Positions 1-8,880 of a DNA stretch of 64,000 nucleotides are shown here, piece after piece (positions within the stretch are counted from its first letter, which is position 1; each line of letters starts with the position of its first letter). This DNA is from Anaerotignum faecicola. GTDB taxonomy: Bacteria; Bacillota; Clostridia; Lachnospirales; Anaerotignaceae. The DNA lies in assembly GCF_003865035.1 (NCBI RefSeq), contig NZ_BHVZ01000001.1:620001-684000 (forward strand), written 5' to 3'. The notes beneath the pieces are model-generated. The model saw nothing but the letters and a program-made list of their open reading frames with translations, had not been told where the DNA came from and did no database searches. Position numbers and translations under genes: made by a program.

Positions 1-1359
1 ATCCAGGCAGTATGCGCATTTCTCAAAAAGAATATCGGGTGCCCCCTTCGTCACAGAAATCCATTTCCCCCCACTGGGATGCACCGTTGTCATCAGCTTT
101 CGCTCCGAGGAAAACGGTACCTCGCCGATTCTGGGCATTTCCTTCCAAAGCCCCTTGAGCGATACCCCGCCTTCCTCTGCCGCCTCCGCAAGTGCCTTTT
201 CCGTCGGCTCCCCAATGATTTTTGTCCCCTGCCGCTTCACATCATTGCAAAGCGTAAACAGCGTCAGAATGAATCTTCGCTTTTCCTCGTCCTGCTCCAA
301 CCCCTTCCCGATTGCCGCAAGCCGTGTCACCTTCATGCGGTTTTGCGTCAGCGTCCCCGTCTTATCCGAGCAGATGACCTCTGCACTCCCCAAGGTTTCC
401 ACCGCAGGCAGTCTGCGGATAATCGTATTTTTCCTTGCCATCCGCTGCATCCCAATCGCAAGCACAATCGTCACAATCGCAGGCAGTCCTTCGGGAATTG
501 CCGCCACCGCAAGGCTCACAGAGGTCATAAACATCGGAAACGGCGGCTGCCTTCGCAAAAGTCCCATCCCGAAGATAATGCCACAGATAATCAGTGCCCC
601 CATGCCCAGCAGTCTTCCTGTCTCTCCCAGCTTTTTCTGCAAGGGCGTTTCGCGCTCCTCCTGCTCCGCCAAAAGGGCTGCAATCTTCCCGATTTCGGTC
701 GCCATACCCGTTGCCGTCACCGCCACCGTGCCTCTCCCCGCCAGAACGTAGCTTCCTGCAAGCACCATGTTTTTGCGGTCACTCGGCAGCGTTTTCTCCG
801 CCAGAACGCCCTCCTCCTTCTCAATCGCAAGTGCTTCCCCCGTAATCGCGCTTTCCTCCGTTTTCAGCCCTTGGTTTTCCAAAATCCGCCCGTCCGCGCA
901 AATATAATCCCCTGCCGCAAGCAAAAGAATATCCCCCTGCACTACCTCCTCCGCAGGAATTTCCTTCTCCTCGCCGCCCCGCAGCACGCTTGCCTTTGGC
1001 GCAGAAAGTGCCTTCAATGCCTCCAATGCCTTTTCCGCTCTGCTCTCCTGCAAAACACCCAGAAACGCATTCAGTACCACAATCGCCAGAATGATTGCCG
1101 CATCCAGAAAATCCTTTTCTCCGTTCCAATAGGAAATCGCAACCGAAGCCACTGCCGCTCCAATCAGCAGCAGTATCATAAAATCATTAAACTGCGCCAG
1201 AAACCGCCGCCGGAAGCCCTTTTTGCCCTCTCCCTGCTCCGTTCTGTTCCTTCCGTCCGTTTCCAGCCGCTTTTTTGCCTCGTTCTCGCTTAATCCTGTC
1301 CGTTCCTCCGTCCGCAATTTTTTCAGCACCTCTGTCGGTGTCATGCTCCACCATTCCAT
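1..1359 (-). CDS. Cation-translocating P-type ATPase (type II, Ca2+/Mn2+-like), N-terminal part
   Basis: The C-terminal half runs off the left edge; 453 codons are present of roughly 880-900 usual for the family. The protein begins MEWWSMTPTEV and shows the cation ATPase N-terminal domain, an actuator-domain TGE motif, the membrane motif IPEGLP, the phosphorylation motif DKTGTLTQN with Asp at about residue 332, and a KGAPD nucleotide-domain motif near the break. IPEGLP in TM4 is typical of type IIA pumps that move Ca2+ or Mn2+ out of the cytoplasm using ATP. The start at 1359 follows a GTGAGGA-like ribosome site. It is divergent from an MntP/YtaF-type exporter 108 bases away, which hints at metal homeostasis. 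The substrate cannot be fixed from this fragment. Confidence 0.9.
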   Translation of the reverse strand, partial: MEWWSMTPTEVLKKLRTEERTGLSENEAKKRLETDGRNRTEQGEGKKGFRRRFLAQFNDFMILLLIGAAVASVAISYWNGEKDFLDAAIILAIVVLNAFLGVLQESRAEKALEALKALSAPKASVLRGGEEKEIPAEEVVQGDILLLAAGDYICADGRILENQGLKTEESAITGEALAIEKEEGVLAEKTLPSDRKNMVLAGSYVLAGRGTVAVTATGMATEIGKIAALLAEQEERETPLQKKLGETGRLLGMGALIICGIIFGMGLLRRQPPFPMFMTSVSLAVAAIPEGLPAIVTIVLAIGMQRMARKNTIIRRLPAVETLGSAEVICSDKTGTLTQNRMKVTRLAAIGKGLEQDEEKRRFILTLFTLCNDVKRQGTKIIGEPTEKALAEAAEEGGVSLKGLWKEMPRIGEVPFSSERKLMTTVHPSGGKWISVTKGAPDILFEKCAYCLD

Positions 1360-1430
1360 ATCCTCACGCTCCGTCTTTTGTTTTTCTGCTTGTCTTTTTT
1401 CCCAGTCTATGCGGACAAGCGCAAAAAAAG

Positions 1431-1449
1431 ACCATCCGCATAGGATGGT
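1431..1449 (+). promoter_or_regulatory. Leader hairpin before the MntP/YtaF-like gene
   Basis: A 7-bp perfect stem ACCATCC / GGATGGT with loop GCATA lies five bases before the AGGAGGT ribosome site of the gene at 1468. It is preceded by a run of seven A. The short divergent gap is too small for a full yybP-ykoY manganese riboswitch. It may affect translation or mRNA stability; the role is inferred. Confidence 0.35.
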
Positions 1450-1467
1450 TAGCAGGAGGTGTTATCC

Positions 1468-2055
1468 ATGCTTTTTTCTCTCTTGCTGGCGTTTTCCCTC
1501 AGTCTGGATGCGCTGGGCATCGGTCTTTCCTATGGTCTGCGCAGCATCCGTTTTCGCCCGTCCGCTCTTCTTCTGCTCACGATAGAAGCCTTTCTCATGA
1601 TGGAGCTGTTTCTTTTTGCAGGGCGGCGGCTTGCGGCAGTTTTCCCCGCGCATCTGGCGGCGCGGTTTTCTCCCATGCTCCTTCTTTTCTTCGGTGTGTG
1701 GCTTTGTCTGCAAGGCATGGGGCAAGGAAAGCGGAAGGAGACTTCGCCCCTGCATTCCCCCTCCCTCTGCGATAAAAACGCCTCCTCCCTCATCGAGCCG
1801 CGGGAAGCCCTTCTCCTTGGGCTTCTGCTTTCTGTGGATTCCTTTGCCATCGGGCTGAGTGCTGCCGCAGGAGGGATAAATGTAACACTCCTGCCCCTCT
1901 TTTCTGCCCTCTTTCAGACATTTTTCCTCGCGTTGGGCGAAAAATGCGGCACAAGGCTCAGCCTCTCCCCTGCCCCGAAAGAAAGCCTCTGGTCGCTCCT
2001 GTCCGGCGGCATTTTAATCCTTCTTGCCGTCATACAGCTTTTGGGCAAAAAATAA
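1468..2055 (+). CDS. MntP/YtaF-family membrane exporter
   Basis: A 195-aa polytopic membrane protein built as two similar halves, each with a conserved Asp in a small-residue helix: SLDALGIGLSYG near the N-terminus and SVDSFAIGLSAAAGG near residue 125. This is the signature of the MntP (Mn2+ efflux) and YtaF (sporulation membrane protein) families, which are hard to separate by eye. An in-frame GTG nine bases upstream exists, but AGGAGGT ends eight bases before the ATG at 1468, so that ATG is chosen. It is divergently paired with a P-type ATPase. A hairpin terminator overlaps its stop region. Mn2+ export is a hypothesis from family and neighbour. Confidence 0.8.
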   Translation: MLFSLLLAFSLSLDALGIGLSYGLRSIRFRPSALLLLTIEAFLMMELFLFAGRRLAAVFPAHLAARFSPMLLLFFGVWLCLQGMGQGKRKETSPLHSPSLCDKNASSLIEPREALLLGLLLSVDSFAIGLSAAAGGINVTLLPLFSALFQTFFLALGEKCGTRLSLSPAPKESLWSLLSGGILILLAVIQLLGKK

Positions 2056-2080
2056 GCGTACCTCGTAAAGAAGTACGCTT
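2054..2080. terminator. Shared hairpin terminator of convergent genes
   Basis: AAGCGTAC and GTACGCTT form an 8-bp perfect stem around an 11-base loop. It starts inside the stop codon of the MntP/YtaF-like gene and lies just after the convergent DUF1846 gene, so it could serve both. The following T tract is short on either side. Confidence 0.6.
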
Positions 2081-2098
2081 TCTGTCAAAGTCCTGTAT

Positions 2099-3586
2099 TT
2101 AATTTCTATGGAAGAGCTTCTTTGTTTCGTATCTTGCCTCACAGGTCAGGTTGATGCCCAGCTTCTTGAATACATTTTCATCCACAGAGGATAGGATTAC
2201 CGTCGAATGTACCTCGCAGCATTTCAGCTTTTCCAGCTGCTTGAGTGCCAATGCCGCCTTTGGCTCATTCACCGCACAAATACTCAGCGCAATCAGTACC
2301 TCATCCGTATGCAGGCGCGGATTTCTGTTGCCCAGATGTCCAACCTTCAGCTTCTGAATCGGTTCGATAATTTCAGGTGCAATGAGCTTCACTTCCTTTG
2401 CAATTCCTGCCAGCTTTTTCAGTGCATTCAAAAGCATTGCGGAGGATGCCCCCAGAAGTGCGCTTGTTTTGCCCGTCACGATTGTCCCGTCCGGCAGCTC
2501 GATTGCCACAGCAGGCTCGCCCGTTTCTTCCGCTCTCTTGTTTGCCGCTGTCGCAACCGTTCTGTCGGCAATGCTTGTGCCCGCCTGCTTCATCAGAAGC
2601 TCCAGCTTATAAATCACATCATCCGCCAGCAGTCCCTTTCTGTGGTCGCAAAGTGCCTTGTAATATCTTCTGACGATTTCCGTTCTTGCCGCCTGACAAA
2701 CCGCCTCATCGTCAAAAATACAGTTCCCGACCATGTTTACGCCCATATCCGTAGGGGATTTATAGGGGGATTCCCCGTAAATCTGCTCAAACATTGCGTT
2801 CAGCACAGGGAATACCTCTACATCACGGTTGTAGTTGATGGTCGTTTCTCCATACGCCTCCAGATGGAAGGGGTCAATCATATTCACGTCATTCAAATCC
2901 GCCGTTGCCGCCTCGTATGCCAAATTAACCGGGTGGCGCAGGGGAATATTCCAAATGGGGAAGGTTTCAAATTTCGCATAGCCCGCCTTCACGCCGCGCT
3001 TGTTTTCATGGTAAAGCTGAGAAAGGCAGGTTGCCATCTTGCCGCTGCCGGGGCCGGGTGCGGTGATCACCACCAGAGAACGCTCTGTCTCAATATAATC
3101 ATTCTTCCCGAAGCCGTCCTCGCTCACAATATGGGGAATATTGGCAGGGTAGCCCTCGATGGGGTAGTGCTTGTATACCCGAATTCCAAGGCCCTCCAGC
3201 TTCTTTTCATACGCAACCGCGCTTGCCTGTCCGCCAAACTGCGTCAGCACAACGCTGCCTACATACAGCCCATAGCCACGGAACGCATCAATCAGCCGCA
3301 GCACATCCGCATCATAGGTAATGCCAAGGTCTCCTCTGACCTTGTTCTTCTCAATATCACCTGCACTGATAACAAGCACAATTTCCGCCTCGTCCTTCAG
3401 CTGCACCAGCATATTGATTTTGCTGTCCGGTTTAAAGCCGGGCAGAACACGCGATGCATGGTAATCATCAAACAGTTTTCCGCCGAATTCCAGATAGAGC
3501 TTTCCGCCGAACTGGCTGATACGCTCTTTGATTCGCTTTGATTGCATTTGCAGATATTTTTCATTATCAAATCCTAAACGTAACAT
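2099..3586 (-). CDS. DUF1846 domain-containing protein
   Basis: A 495-aa soluble protein matching the DUF1846 family over its full usual length, starting MLRLGFDNEKYLQMQ. A P-loop-like APGPGSGK stretch lies at about residues 176-183, and an Asn/Asp-rich region follows it (LNDVNMIDPFHLEAYG). The family is common in Firmicutes and structures are known, but to my knowledge no reaction has been assigned; the glycine-rich loop suggests nucleotide or phosphate binding. The ATG at 3586 follows GGGGAGAG. It appears monocistronic, ending at the shared hairpin near 2054-2080. Confidence 0.88.
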   Translation of the reverse strand: MLRLGFDNEKYLQMQSKRIKERISQFGGKLYLEFGGKLFDDYHASRVLPGFKPDSKINMLVQLKDEAEIVLVISAGDIEKNKVRGDLGITYDADVLRLIDAFRGYGLYVGSVVLTQFGGQASAVAYEKKLEGLGIRVYKHYPIEGYPANIPHIVSEDGFGKNDYIETERSLVVITAPGPGSGKMATCLSQLYHENKRGVKAGYAKFETFPIWNIPLRHPVNLAYEAATADLNDVNMIDPFHLEAYGETTINYNRDVEVFPVLNAMFEQIYGESPYKSPTDMGVNMVGNCIFDDEAVCQAARTEIVRRYYKALCDHRKGLLADDVIYKLELLMKQAGTSIADRTVATAANKRAEETGEPAVAIELPDGTIVTGKTSALLGASSAMLLNALKKLAGIAKEVKLIAPEIIEPIQKLKVGHLGNRNPRLHTDEVLIALSICAVNEPKAALALKQLEKLKCCEVHSTVILSSVDENVFKKLGINLTCEARYETKKLFHRN

Positions 3587-3761
3587 AATTAACTCTCCCC
3601 GATATTTCCTTCGTCAACATCTATAACACAGAAAATTATAACCCTTTTTCATGCTATTTACAAACAAAACTTAGCAAAAAATAACTTCCGTCCATCAAAA
3701 TATAAAATACCTGTTATAAGCAGCCACCATTCTATACCTTTATTTCGACCCTTAAAAGAAA

Positions 3762-3783
3762 AGAGATACCCTAAGGTATCTCC
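3762..3783 (-). terminator. Terminator of the YkvI-like gene
   Basis: GAGATACC and GGTATCTC form an 8-bp stem with a 4-base loop (CTAA). On the minus strand it is followed by TTTTCTTTT, so it terminates transcripts from the gene ending at 3861. Confidence 0.75.
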
Positions 3784-3860
3784 TCTCTTTTGGATGTATT
3801 TTGTTTGGATGTATATATGGATGTAAATTCTTACCTGTGTTAAAAAATTCCTTCGGAGTA

Positions 3861-5051
3861 TCAGACTGCATGCTTCTGTGTTGCGGAAACTGCATGCTTC
3901 TTCTGTTCTTCCTTTTCTGCCTTGCGCAGCTTGAAGATTTTGTATACGCCGACTGTAATCAGAGGCAGTACATAGATTGCAAGGAAAGCGTAGGACAATG
4001 CGTTGTAAACCGTTGCGATCAGGTCGATGATGCCAACCTTGGACAGAACCATAGAACCAACCAGAACGATGATAGTCAGGATTGCCTGCTGTTTGCCTGT
4101 CATAGGAGGCTTATGCGCTTCCTTCAAGCCATTGTTTACACGCTCCAGAGCCGCATGGATGATGCCTGTAGAGGTTTCGATCAGTGTCCAGCCCATTACA
4201 ATACCAAAGATTGCGATAACAACAGGGCCTGCGGTTCCCTGCATCATTGCCAGCCAGGGTACGCTTGCACCGAGAACATCAGGATTCGGATAGAAGCACA
4301 TAACCGCAAAGTATGTCAGGAACCAGGGAATCGTAGCCAGCACGCCGCCGATAATACCGGAAACAACGGATTCTACCCTTCTGGTCTGTCTTTCGATTGT
4401 AAAGAAGGTTGCAGGCATTACAACCAGATTGTATGCGCAGTAAAGAACGCCGCTCCAAAGAGCCTTGCCTGCGGATACAGAGCCTCCGATAAAGCTTGTG
4501 TCATGGTTTGCAAATACAGTAGAAATGTTCTTGCCAAATGTACCGATAACCAGTACGGAGAAGATGATGTAGCCTGCATACAGGGCAACCGTACCCAGTG
4601 TTTCAAAGCGTTCAATCAATCTGGAGCCGTAGAAGTTCAAAATCGCAACAACCACTGTAATGGCAACAACGCCGACCCAGTAGTTCAATCCCAGCGTTTG
4701 TTCTACGATATTACCGGTTGCAGATGCCATAACAGCAATGATAACAACCATAAACAGCAGATAAACGATATCGAACACAATCCACAAAGGGCCGCCGATG
4801 GTCTTCATAAATGTTTTGAAATCGTATGCCTTTGTCAGTCGAATCAGCTCATAGGTCAGTGCCGCGATGACCGCAAATCCTAAGAATGTCCCCAGGCCGG
4901 ACAGCCAGCCCAGTGCGCCGTATTTCGCACCGTATTCTACGATTTCACGACCGGTTGCATAACCGCCGCCGATCATTACGGACTGAAGGATAATGCCGGG
5001 CAAAACAAATTTCCCGAAGCTGCCTTCAAAAAAGCCTTTTTTCTTTTCCAT
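3861..5051 (-). CDS. YkvI-family membrane transporter
   Basis: A 396-aa integral membrane protein with about ten to eleven hydrophobic segments and a charged KKGFFEGSFGKF N-terminus. The first helix carries MIGGGYATGREIVEYG, the broken-helix glycine motif typical of the YkvI group in the APC/LeuT-fold superfamily. The C-terminal tail is Lys/Glu-rich and cytoplasmic. The open frame extends 53 codons further upstream, but GAGGGGAA is correctly placed only before the ATG at 5051, and the upstream peptide is not membrane-protein-like. The substrate is unknown; amino-acid or amine uptake would fit the superfamily. Monocistronic with its own terminator. Confidence 0.8.
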   Translation of the reverse strand: MEKKKGFFEGSFGKFVLPGIILQSVMIGGGYATGREIVEYGAKYGALGWLSGLGTFLGFAVIAALTYELIRLTKAYDFKTFMKTIGGPLWIVFDIVYLLFMVVIIAVMASATGNIVEQTLGLNYWVGVVAITVVVAILNFYGSRLIERFETLGTVALYAGYIIFSVLVIGTFGKNISTVFANHDTSFIGGSVSAGKALWSGVLYCAYNLVVMPATFFTIERQTRRVESVVSGIIGGVLATIPWFLTYFAVMCFYPNPDVLGASVPWLAMMQGTAGPVVIAIFGIVMGWTLIETSTGIIHAALERVNNGLKEAHKPPMTGKQQAILTIIVLVGSMVLSKVGIIDLIATVYNALSYAFLAIYVLPLITVGVYKIFKLRKAEKEEQKKHAVSATQKHAV

Positions 5052-5590
5052 AAAATTCCCCTCTTTTCTTTTGTGTAAAGCCAACTCATTGTAAAAATAA
5101 ATGCTGAAAAATAATGAGTTTCTTTTGTACCTTTGCCATCCCTTAAAAGCTACTCGGAACAGCTTTTTCATCTGTATAATTGCGAAAGCTCTTTTTGTAC
5201 TTTTTCTCATACAAAATTGAACTTTTGTAAAAATTTACTCGTTTTTGGCAAGAAAGTCAATAGGCGCATTTGTATTTTTTTCTTCCAAAAAAACGTTTCA
5301 CCTGTAAAAAAACGTCATTTTTCGGCGCTTCGCCCCCTCAGTTGTTTGACAACGTCGTCATTTTCTGCATAGAAACACCTGCTATTTTTCCTTCCCTTCT
5401 CAAAATCCAAAATTTTTCCGTTTAAATGCGTCATTTTCAATAAAACTGCACTCATTTTTTTCGCATTTTTTACACTTCGCACAAAAAAATATGTATGGAT
5501 TCCTGCATATAACGTATAATTATGCAATTTAACCCTTATGTATACAGTTTTTCTGCATACAATGTGGCGTATCCCTCTGTGTTTTTCCAC
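5052..5590. other. Long AT-rich intergenic region, no gene seen
   Basis: About 540 bases, rich in T and A tracts, between the YkvI-like start and the terminator of comF. It must hold the promoter of the YkvI-like gene. An inverted pair TGCATA / TATGCA spans 5506-5528. Open frames of 79-99 codons here lack ribosome sites and have no recognisable composition, so none is called. Confidence 0.5.
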
Positions 5591-5626
5591 AAAAAAAGAT
5601 ACGACAGTCATCATTCCATCGTATCC
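5591..5626 (-). terminator. Terminator downstream of comF
   Basis: GATACGA and TCGTATC form a 7-bp stem, followed on the minus strand by seven T. It lies about 190 bases beyond the comF stop, because a repeat element occupies the space between gene and terminator. Confidence 0.7.
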
Positions 5627-5656
5627 CTTTGATAATTTTCACTGATACCTCATCAC

Positions 5657-5827
5657 TGAAGTATTTATGGATAGCGGAAGGGTTCGGGAAACAAATCCGT
5701 TTCCCGAATATCATCCGCAGGCGGAATTCACTTCCGCCGAGGAAAACAGTAGGTTTCAAGGCTTTTGCCGCGGAACCTATCTGTTTATTCCTCTGCTATA
5801 ACAAGTTGAAAACCTGTTTTCAACTTA
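5657..5827 (+). repeat. Structured intergenic repeat, copy 1
   Basis: A diverged copy of the repeat family also seen at 34210, 45627, 53850 and 56663. In order it has the 5' arm GGGAAAC/GTTTCCC, the stem GGCGGAA/TTCCGCC, the long stem AAACAG-TAGGTT / AACCTA-T-CTGTTT, and the 11-bp hairpin AAGTTGAAAAC/GTTTTCAACTT. Several stem bases differ from the other copies on both sides, so pairing is kept. The final GTCGAC hairpin seen in copies 2, 3 and 5 is absent. It lies between comF and the comF terminator, and its end overlaps the last codons of comF. Confidence 0.85.
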
Positions 5828-6530
5828 ATTTTCCTGCCGCCGAAAGGCAGCAAACAAATACCTTCTGCGCCCCTGCGCGGTATAATTCCTTCGCACATTC
5901 GTTGCAGGTTGTTCCCGTTGTGAAAATATCATCCACCAAAAGCACCTGCTTCCCTATCAGATCCTCCGTCACCGCAAAGGCATTTTTCAGGTTCTGCCGC
6001 CGCTGCTTAGAGGAATCCAGCGTACTCTGCGCCGCCGTTTCCCGCTTTCGCACCAAAATATCCCTCCGAAACGGAAGCCCTGTCCGCGCCGAAAGCTGTT
6101 CGCAGAGGATGTGGGTCTGGTTGAAGCCGCGCTTCTTTTCCTTCTTCGGGTGCAGGGGAACGGAAAGCACAAAATCCGTCTTTGCCAAGATTGCTTCATG
6201 GTATTTTTCCATGTAATCCGCCAACAGCTGCCCTAAGCCATCGCCAATTTTCTTTCCGCCGTCATATTTGAACAAATGAATTGCCCTTCGTACCGTTTCG
6301 TACGGAAAAGCGGCGCAGGCGCTTTCAAATGCAAACTCCTTCAGGCAGAAATCACAGAATCCTGCCGTTTCCGTCACGCCGCCGCAATGCGGACAAATCC
6401 CCTTCGGCACATATGGCAGCTGCTCCGCGCAGTCGTGGCAGAGAATCCCCCTTCTCTCCTCCATATCAAGCACCTCTGTGCAGACCGCGCACCGCGGCGG
6501 AAAAATCAATTCCAGAAGCCACTCCTTCAT
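5820..6530 (-). CDS. comF: ComF family protein (phosphoribosyltransferase-like)
   Basis: A 236-aa ComF/GntX-type protein. The N-terminal zinc ribbon has paired cysteines at about 14/17, 31/34, 46/49 and 59/62. The PRTase core ends with the PRPP-binding loop VLLVDDIFTTGTT at about 195-207. ComF proteins support uptake of single-stranded DNA in competent bacteria; many non-competent Clostridia also keep one. The ATG at 6530 overlaps the recD2 stop by four bases, so the two genes are translationally coupled in a DNA-processing pair. The last two residues (Leu-Ser) and the TGA stop are read from the end of repeat copy 1, so insertion has probably replaced the original C-terminus. Confidence 0.9.
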   Translation of the reverse strand: MKEWLLELIFPPRCAVCTEVLDMEERRGILCHDCAEQLPYVPKGICPHCGGVTETAGFCDFCLKEFAFESACAAFPYETVRRAIHLFKYDGGKKIGDGLGQLLADYMEKYHEAILAKTDFVLSVPLHPKKEKKRGFNQTHILCEQLSARTGLPFRRDILVRKRETAAQSTLDSSKQRRQNLKNAFAVTEDLIGKQVLLVDDIFTTGTTCNECAKELYRAGAQKVFVCCLSAAGKLS

Positions 6531-8776
6531 ACGATATCACCCCCATGCATAAAATCGTACAAATTCCGAATCCGCTGTGCCAATCCCGTATATCTGCCAA
6601 TCTCTCTGTCGTTACAAATCATAGCGGAAATCGTCTCCCGCAGTCCTACCAGAACCACAAGCTGTTTTGCGCGTGTCACCGCCGTATAAAGCAGGTTGCG
6701 CGTCATCAGCATCGGCGGGCCGCTGTAAACAGGCAGAATCACCACAGGATATTCGCTCCCCTGTGATTTATGAATCGTAATGGCATACGCCAACTCCAAT
6801 TCCTCCAGCTGGCTGAAATCATAATCGACCACCTTGCCATCATCAAACGCCACCCTTAGCTGCTCCGCATGGCTGTCAATCGAAAGAATGATGCCTGCAT
6901 CTCCATTATACACACCCAGACCCTCGTCCTCACGCTTGCCAAGGCTGTTGAACATCCGCCAGACGATGTTGTAATTATTCTTGATCTGCATCACCTTATC
7001 TCCCTCGCGGAAGGTAATCTGGCGAAACTGCACCTCTCGCTTATCGGGCGCGGCAGGGTTCAGCGTCTGCTGTAAAACTTGATTTAGATTCTGCACGCCA
7101 AGCGTCCCCTTACGCATCGGGGTTAGAATTTGCATATCCTGCAAGCCGTCGCACCCCGTAAAGCGCGGCAGACGCTTCGTCACAAGCTCCCGAATCGTTC
7201 CGGCAACCTCGTCCGCGTATGCCCTTCGCATGAAGAAAAAGTCTGTCCCCTCCTCATTCAGCACAGGCTCCTCCCCTTGGTTAATGCGGTGTGCATTCAT
7301 GATGATTGCGCTTTCCTGCGCCTGTCGGAACACATGCTGTAGACGCACCACCTTCAGCCGTTCGCTGCGGATCATGTCCTTCAGCACATTGCCTGCCCCA
7401 ACGGAGGGCAGCTGGTCAACATCCCCCACAAAAATAATGCGTGAGCCGCTTTCCACCGCACGCAGAAGCGCCTGCATCAGCACGATATCCACCATCGAGC
7501 TTTCGTCAATGATGATTACATCTGCCTCAATCGGGTCCTCCTCGTTTTTGTCAAAGGTCTGCCTGCGGCTGTCCTCGCCGATAAAGCTGATGCCCAGAAG
7601 GCGGTGAATCGTCTGCGCCTCCATGCCCGTTGCCTCTGTCATGCGCTTCGCCGCGCGCCCTGTCGGTGCCGCAAGCACCACATCCATATCCTCTTTTTTC
7701 AGAATCCGCAAAATAGTGTTGATGGTTGTGGTTTTCCCCGTTCCCGGGCCGCCTGTGATGATAAGCACGCCGCAGCTTAATGCCTCTGCCACCGCCGCAC
7801 GCTGCTCCTCCGCCAGCACCACGCCCGTTTCCTTTTCCACCCTCGCAATCTCCGTTGCAACATATTCCATATTCGGCGCATCATAGTCTGCGGAAAGCTC
7901 CAGCAGCCGCTTCGCAACAGACATTTCGGCATAAAAATAATAATTCAGATACACGCAATCCTCGCCGTTCAGCTTTTCCTGCAAAAGCTGGCTGTTTACC
8001 TGCAAATCCCGAATGGCATTTTCAATCGCAAGCGGATGCAGCTGCAATAAATCCACCGCCTGTGCAATCAGCCTTTCCTTCGGCAGATAGCAGTCGCCGT
8101 TTGCCGCCGCTGTATTCAGCACATATTTCACCGCCGCCTTCACACGGTTGGGGTCATCCGCCGCAATGCCTGCCCCCGCCGCCATCTTATCTGCCATCTT
8201 AAACCCGATTCCCAGCACCTCGTCTGCCAGACGATAGGGGTTATTCTTCACGATTTCAAAGGTGCGTGCCTTGTATTTCTTATAAATCTTCATGGCGTAT
8301 GCAGGCGAAATATCGTATCCCTGCAAAAACATCATCGCTCTGCGCAGCTCATGCTGTTCGCAGAAGACCTCGGAAATCTTCTGCGCCTTATCGTAGCTGA
8401 TGCCCTTGATTTCCGTCAGAAGATCAGGCTTTTCCTCAATCACATAAAACGTTGCCTCACCGAAGCGCTCCACAATTCGCTTTGCCGTTTTCGCCCCAAT
8501 CCCCTTAATCATTCCGGAGGAAAGATATTTCTCCATCCCTGCCGTGGTGGTCGGCATGGATTTTTCGTAATACTGCACCTGCACCTGCCTGCCGTAAAGG
8601 GGGTGCATGGCCCAGCTTCCGTGAATTTCCAGTGCTTCTCCGCTGTGAATCTGCGGCACAACGCCCACGCAGGTCACCTCATCATCCTCTGTTGTCAGCG
8701 AAAAAACCGTATAGCCGTTATCCTTATTCCGGTAAATGATATCCTCCACCTCGCCGGTAATTTTCAAATCCTCCAT
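6527..8776 (-). CDS. recD2: RecD2-type ATP-dependent DNA helicase
   Basis: A 749-aa RecD-like superfamily 1B helicase of the long RecD2 form, which works without RecBC. An N-terminal OB-like domain is followed by helix-hairpin-helix repeats (SSGMIKGIGAKTAKRI, about 86-101), Walker A GGPGTGKTT at about 342-350, Walker B VIIIDESSMVD near 422-432, and the UvrD-C type TIHKSQGSEYPVV motif near 685. RecD2 unwinds 5'-3' and is linked to repair and fork processing in Firmicutes. The ATG follows AAGGAGGG. It is the first gene of a pair with comF, with four bases shared. Confidence 0.93.
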   Translation of the reverse strand: MEDLKITGEVEDIIYRNKDNGYTVFSLTTEDDEVTCVGVVPQIHSGEALEIHGSWAMHPLYGRQVQVQYYEKSMPTTTAGMEKYLSSGMIKGIGAKTAKRIVERFGEATFYVIEEKPDLLTEIKGISYDKAQKISEVFCEQHELRRAMMFLQGYDISPAYAMKIYKKYKARTFEIVKNNPYRLADEVLGIGFKMADKMAAGAGIAADDPNRVKAAVKYVLNTAAANGDCYLPKERLIAQAVDLLQLHPLAIENAIRDLQVNSQLLQEKLNGEDCVYLNYYFYAEMSVAKRLLELSADYDAPNMEYVATEIARVEKETGVVLAEEQRAAVAEALSCGVLIITGGPGTGKTTTINTILRILKKEDMDVVLAAPTGRAAKRMTEATGMEAQTIHRLLGISFIGEDSRRQTFDKNEEDPIEADVIIIDESSMVDIVLMQALLRAVESGSRIIFVGDVDQLPSVGAGNVLKDMIRSERLKVVRLQHVFRQAQESAIIMNAHRINQGEEPVLNEEGTDFFFMRRAYADEVAGTIRELVTKRLPRFTGCDGLQDMQILTPMRKGTLGVQNLNQVLQQTLNPAAPDKREVQFRQITFREGDKVMQIKNNYNIVWRMFNSLGKREDEGLGVYNGDAGIILSIDSHAEQLRVAFDDGKVVDYDFSQLEELELAYAITIHKSQGSEYPVVILPVYSGPPMLMTRNLLYTAVTRAKQLVVLVGLRETISAMICNDREIGRYTGLAQRIRNLYDFMHGGDIV

Positions 8777-8830
8777 GCTTTTCCCTCCTTTCCGTTTTTT
8801 CGTCTGCTAAGAGTATATCATAACAAATAA

Positions 8831-8851
8831 AAAAAGGGAACAACCGTTCCC
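8831..8851 (-). terminator. Terminator of the CotH operon
   Basis: GGGAAC and GTTCCC form a 6-bp stem with loop AACC, followed on the minus strand by TTTTTTTATTTG. It lies 30 bases beyond the stop of the CotH gene. Confidence 0.75.
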
Positions 8852-8880
8852 AATTTTTATACAAAATCTCTGCAAAAAGC

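Noticed and set aside
1360..1467. yybP-ykoY manganese riboswitch before the MntP-like gene
   Set aside because: Only a single 7-bp hairpin is present; the gap is too short for the full element.
2207..3541. Large plus-strand frames opposite DUF1846 and other minus-strand genes (for example 444 codons at 2207)
   Set aside because: They are antisense shadows with Arg/Cys/His-rich composition and no ribosome sites.
5315..5614. Minus-strand 99-codon ORF in the 5.1-5.6 kb gap
   Set aside because: No ribosome site, odd composition, and it overlaps the comF terminator.
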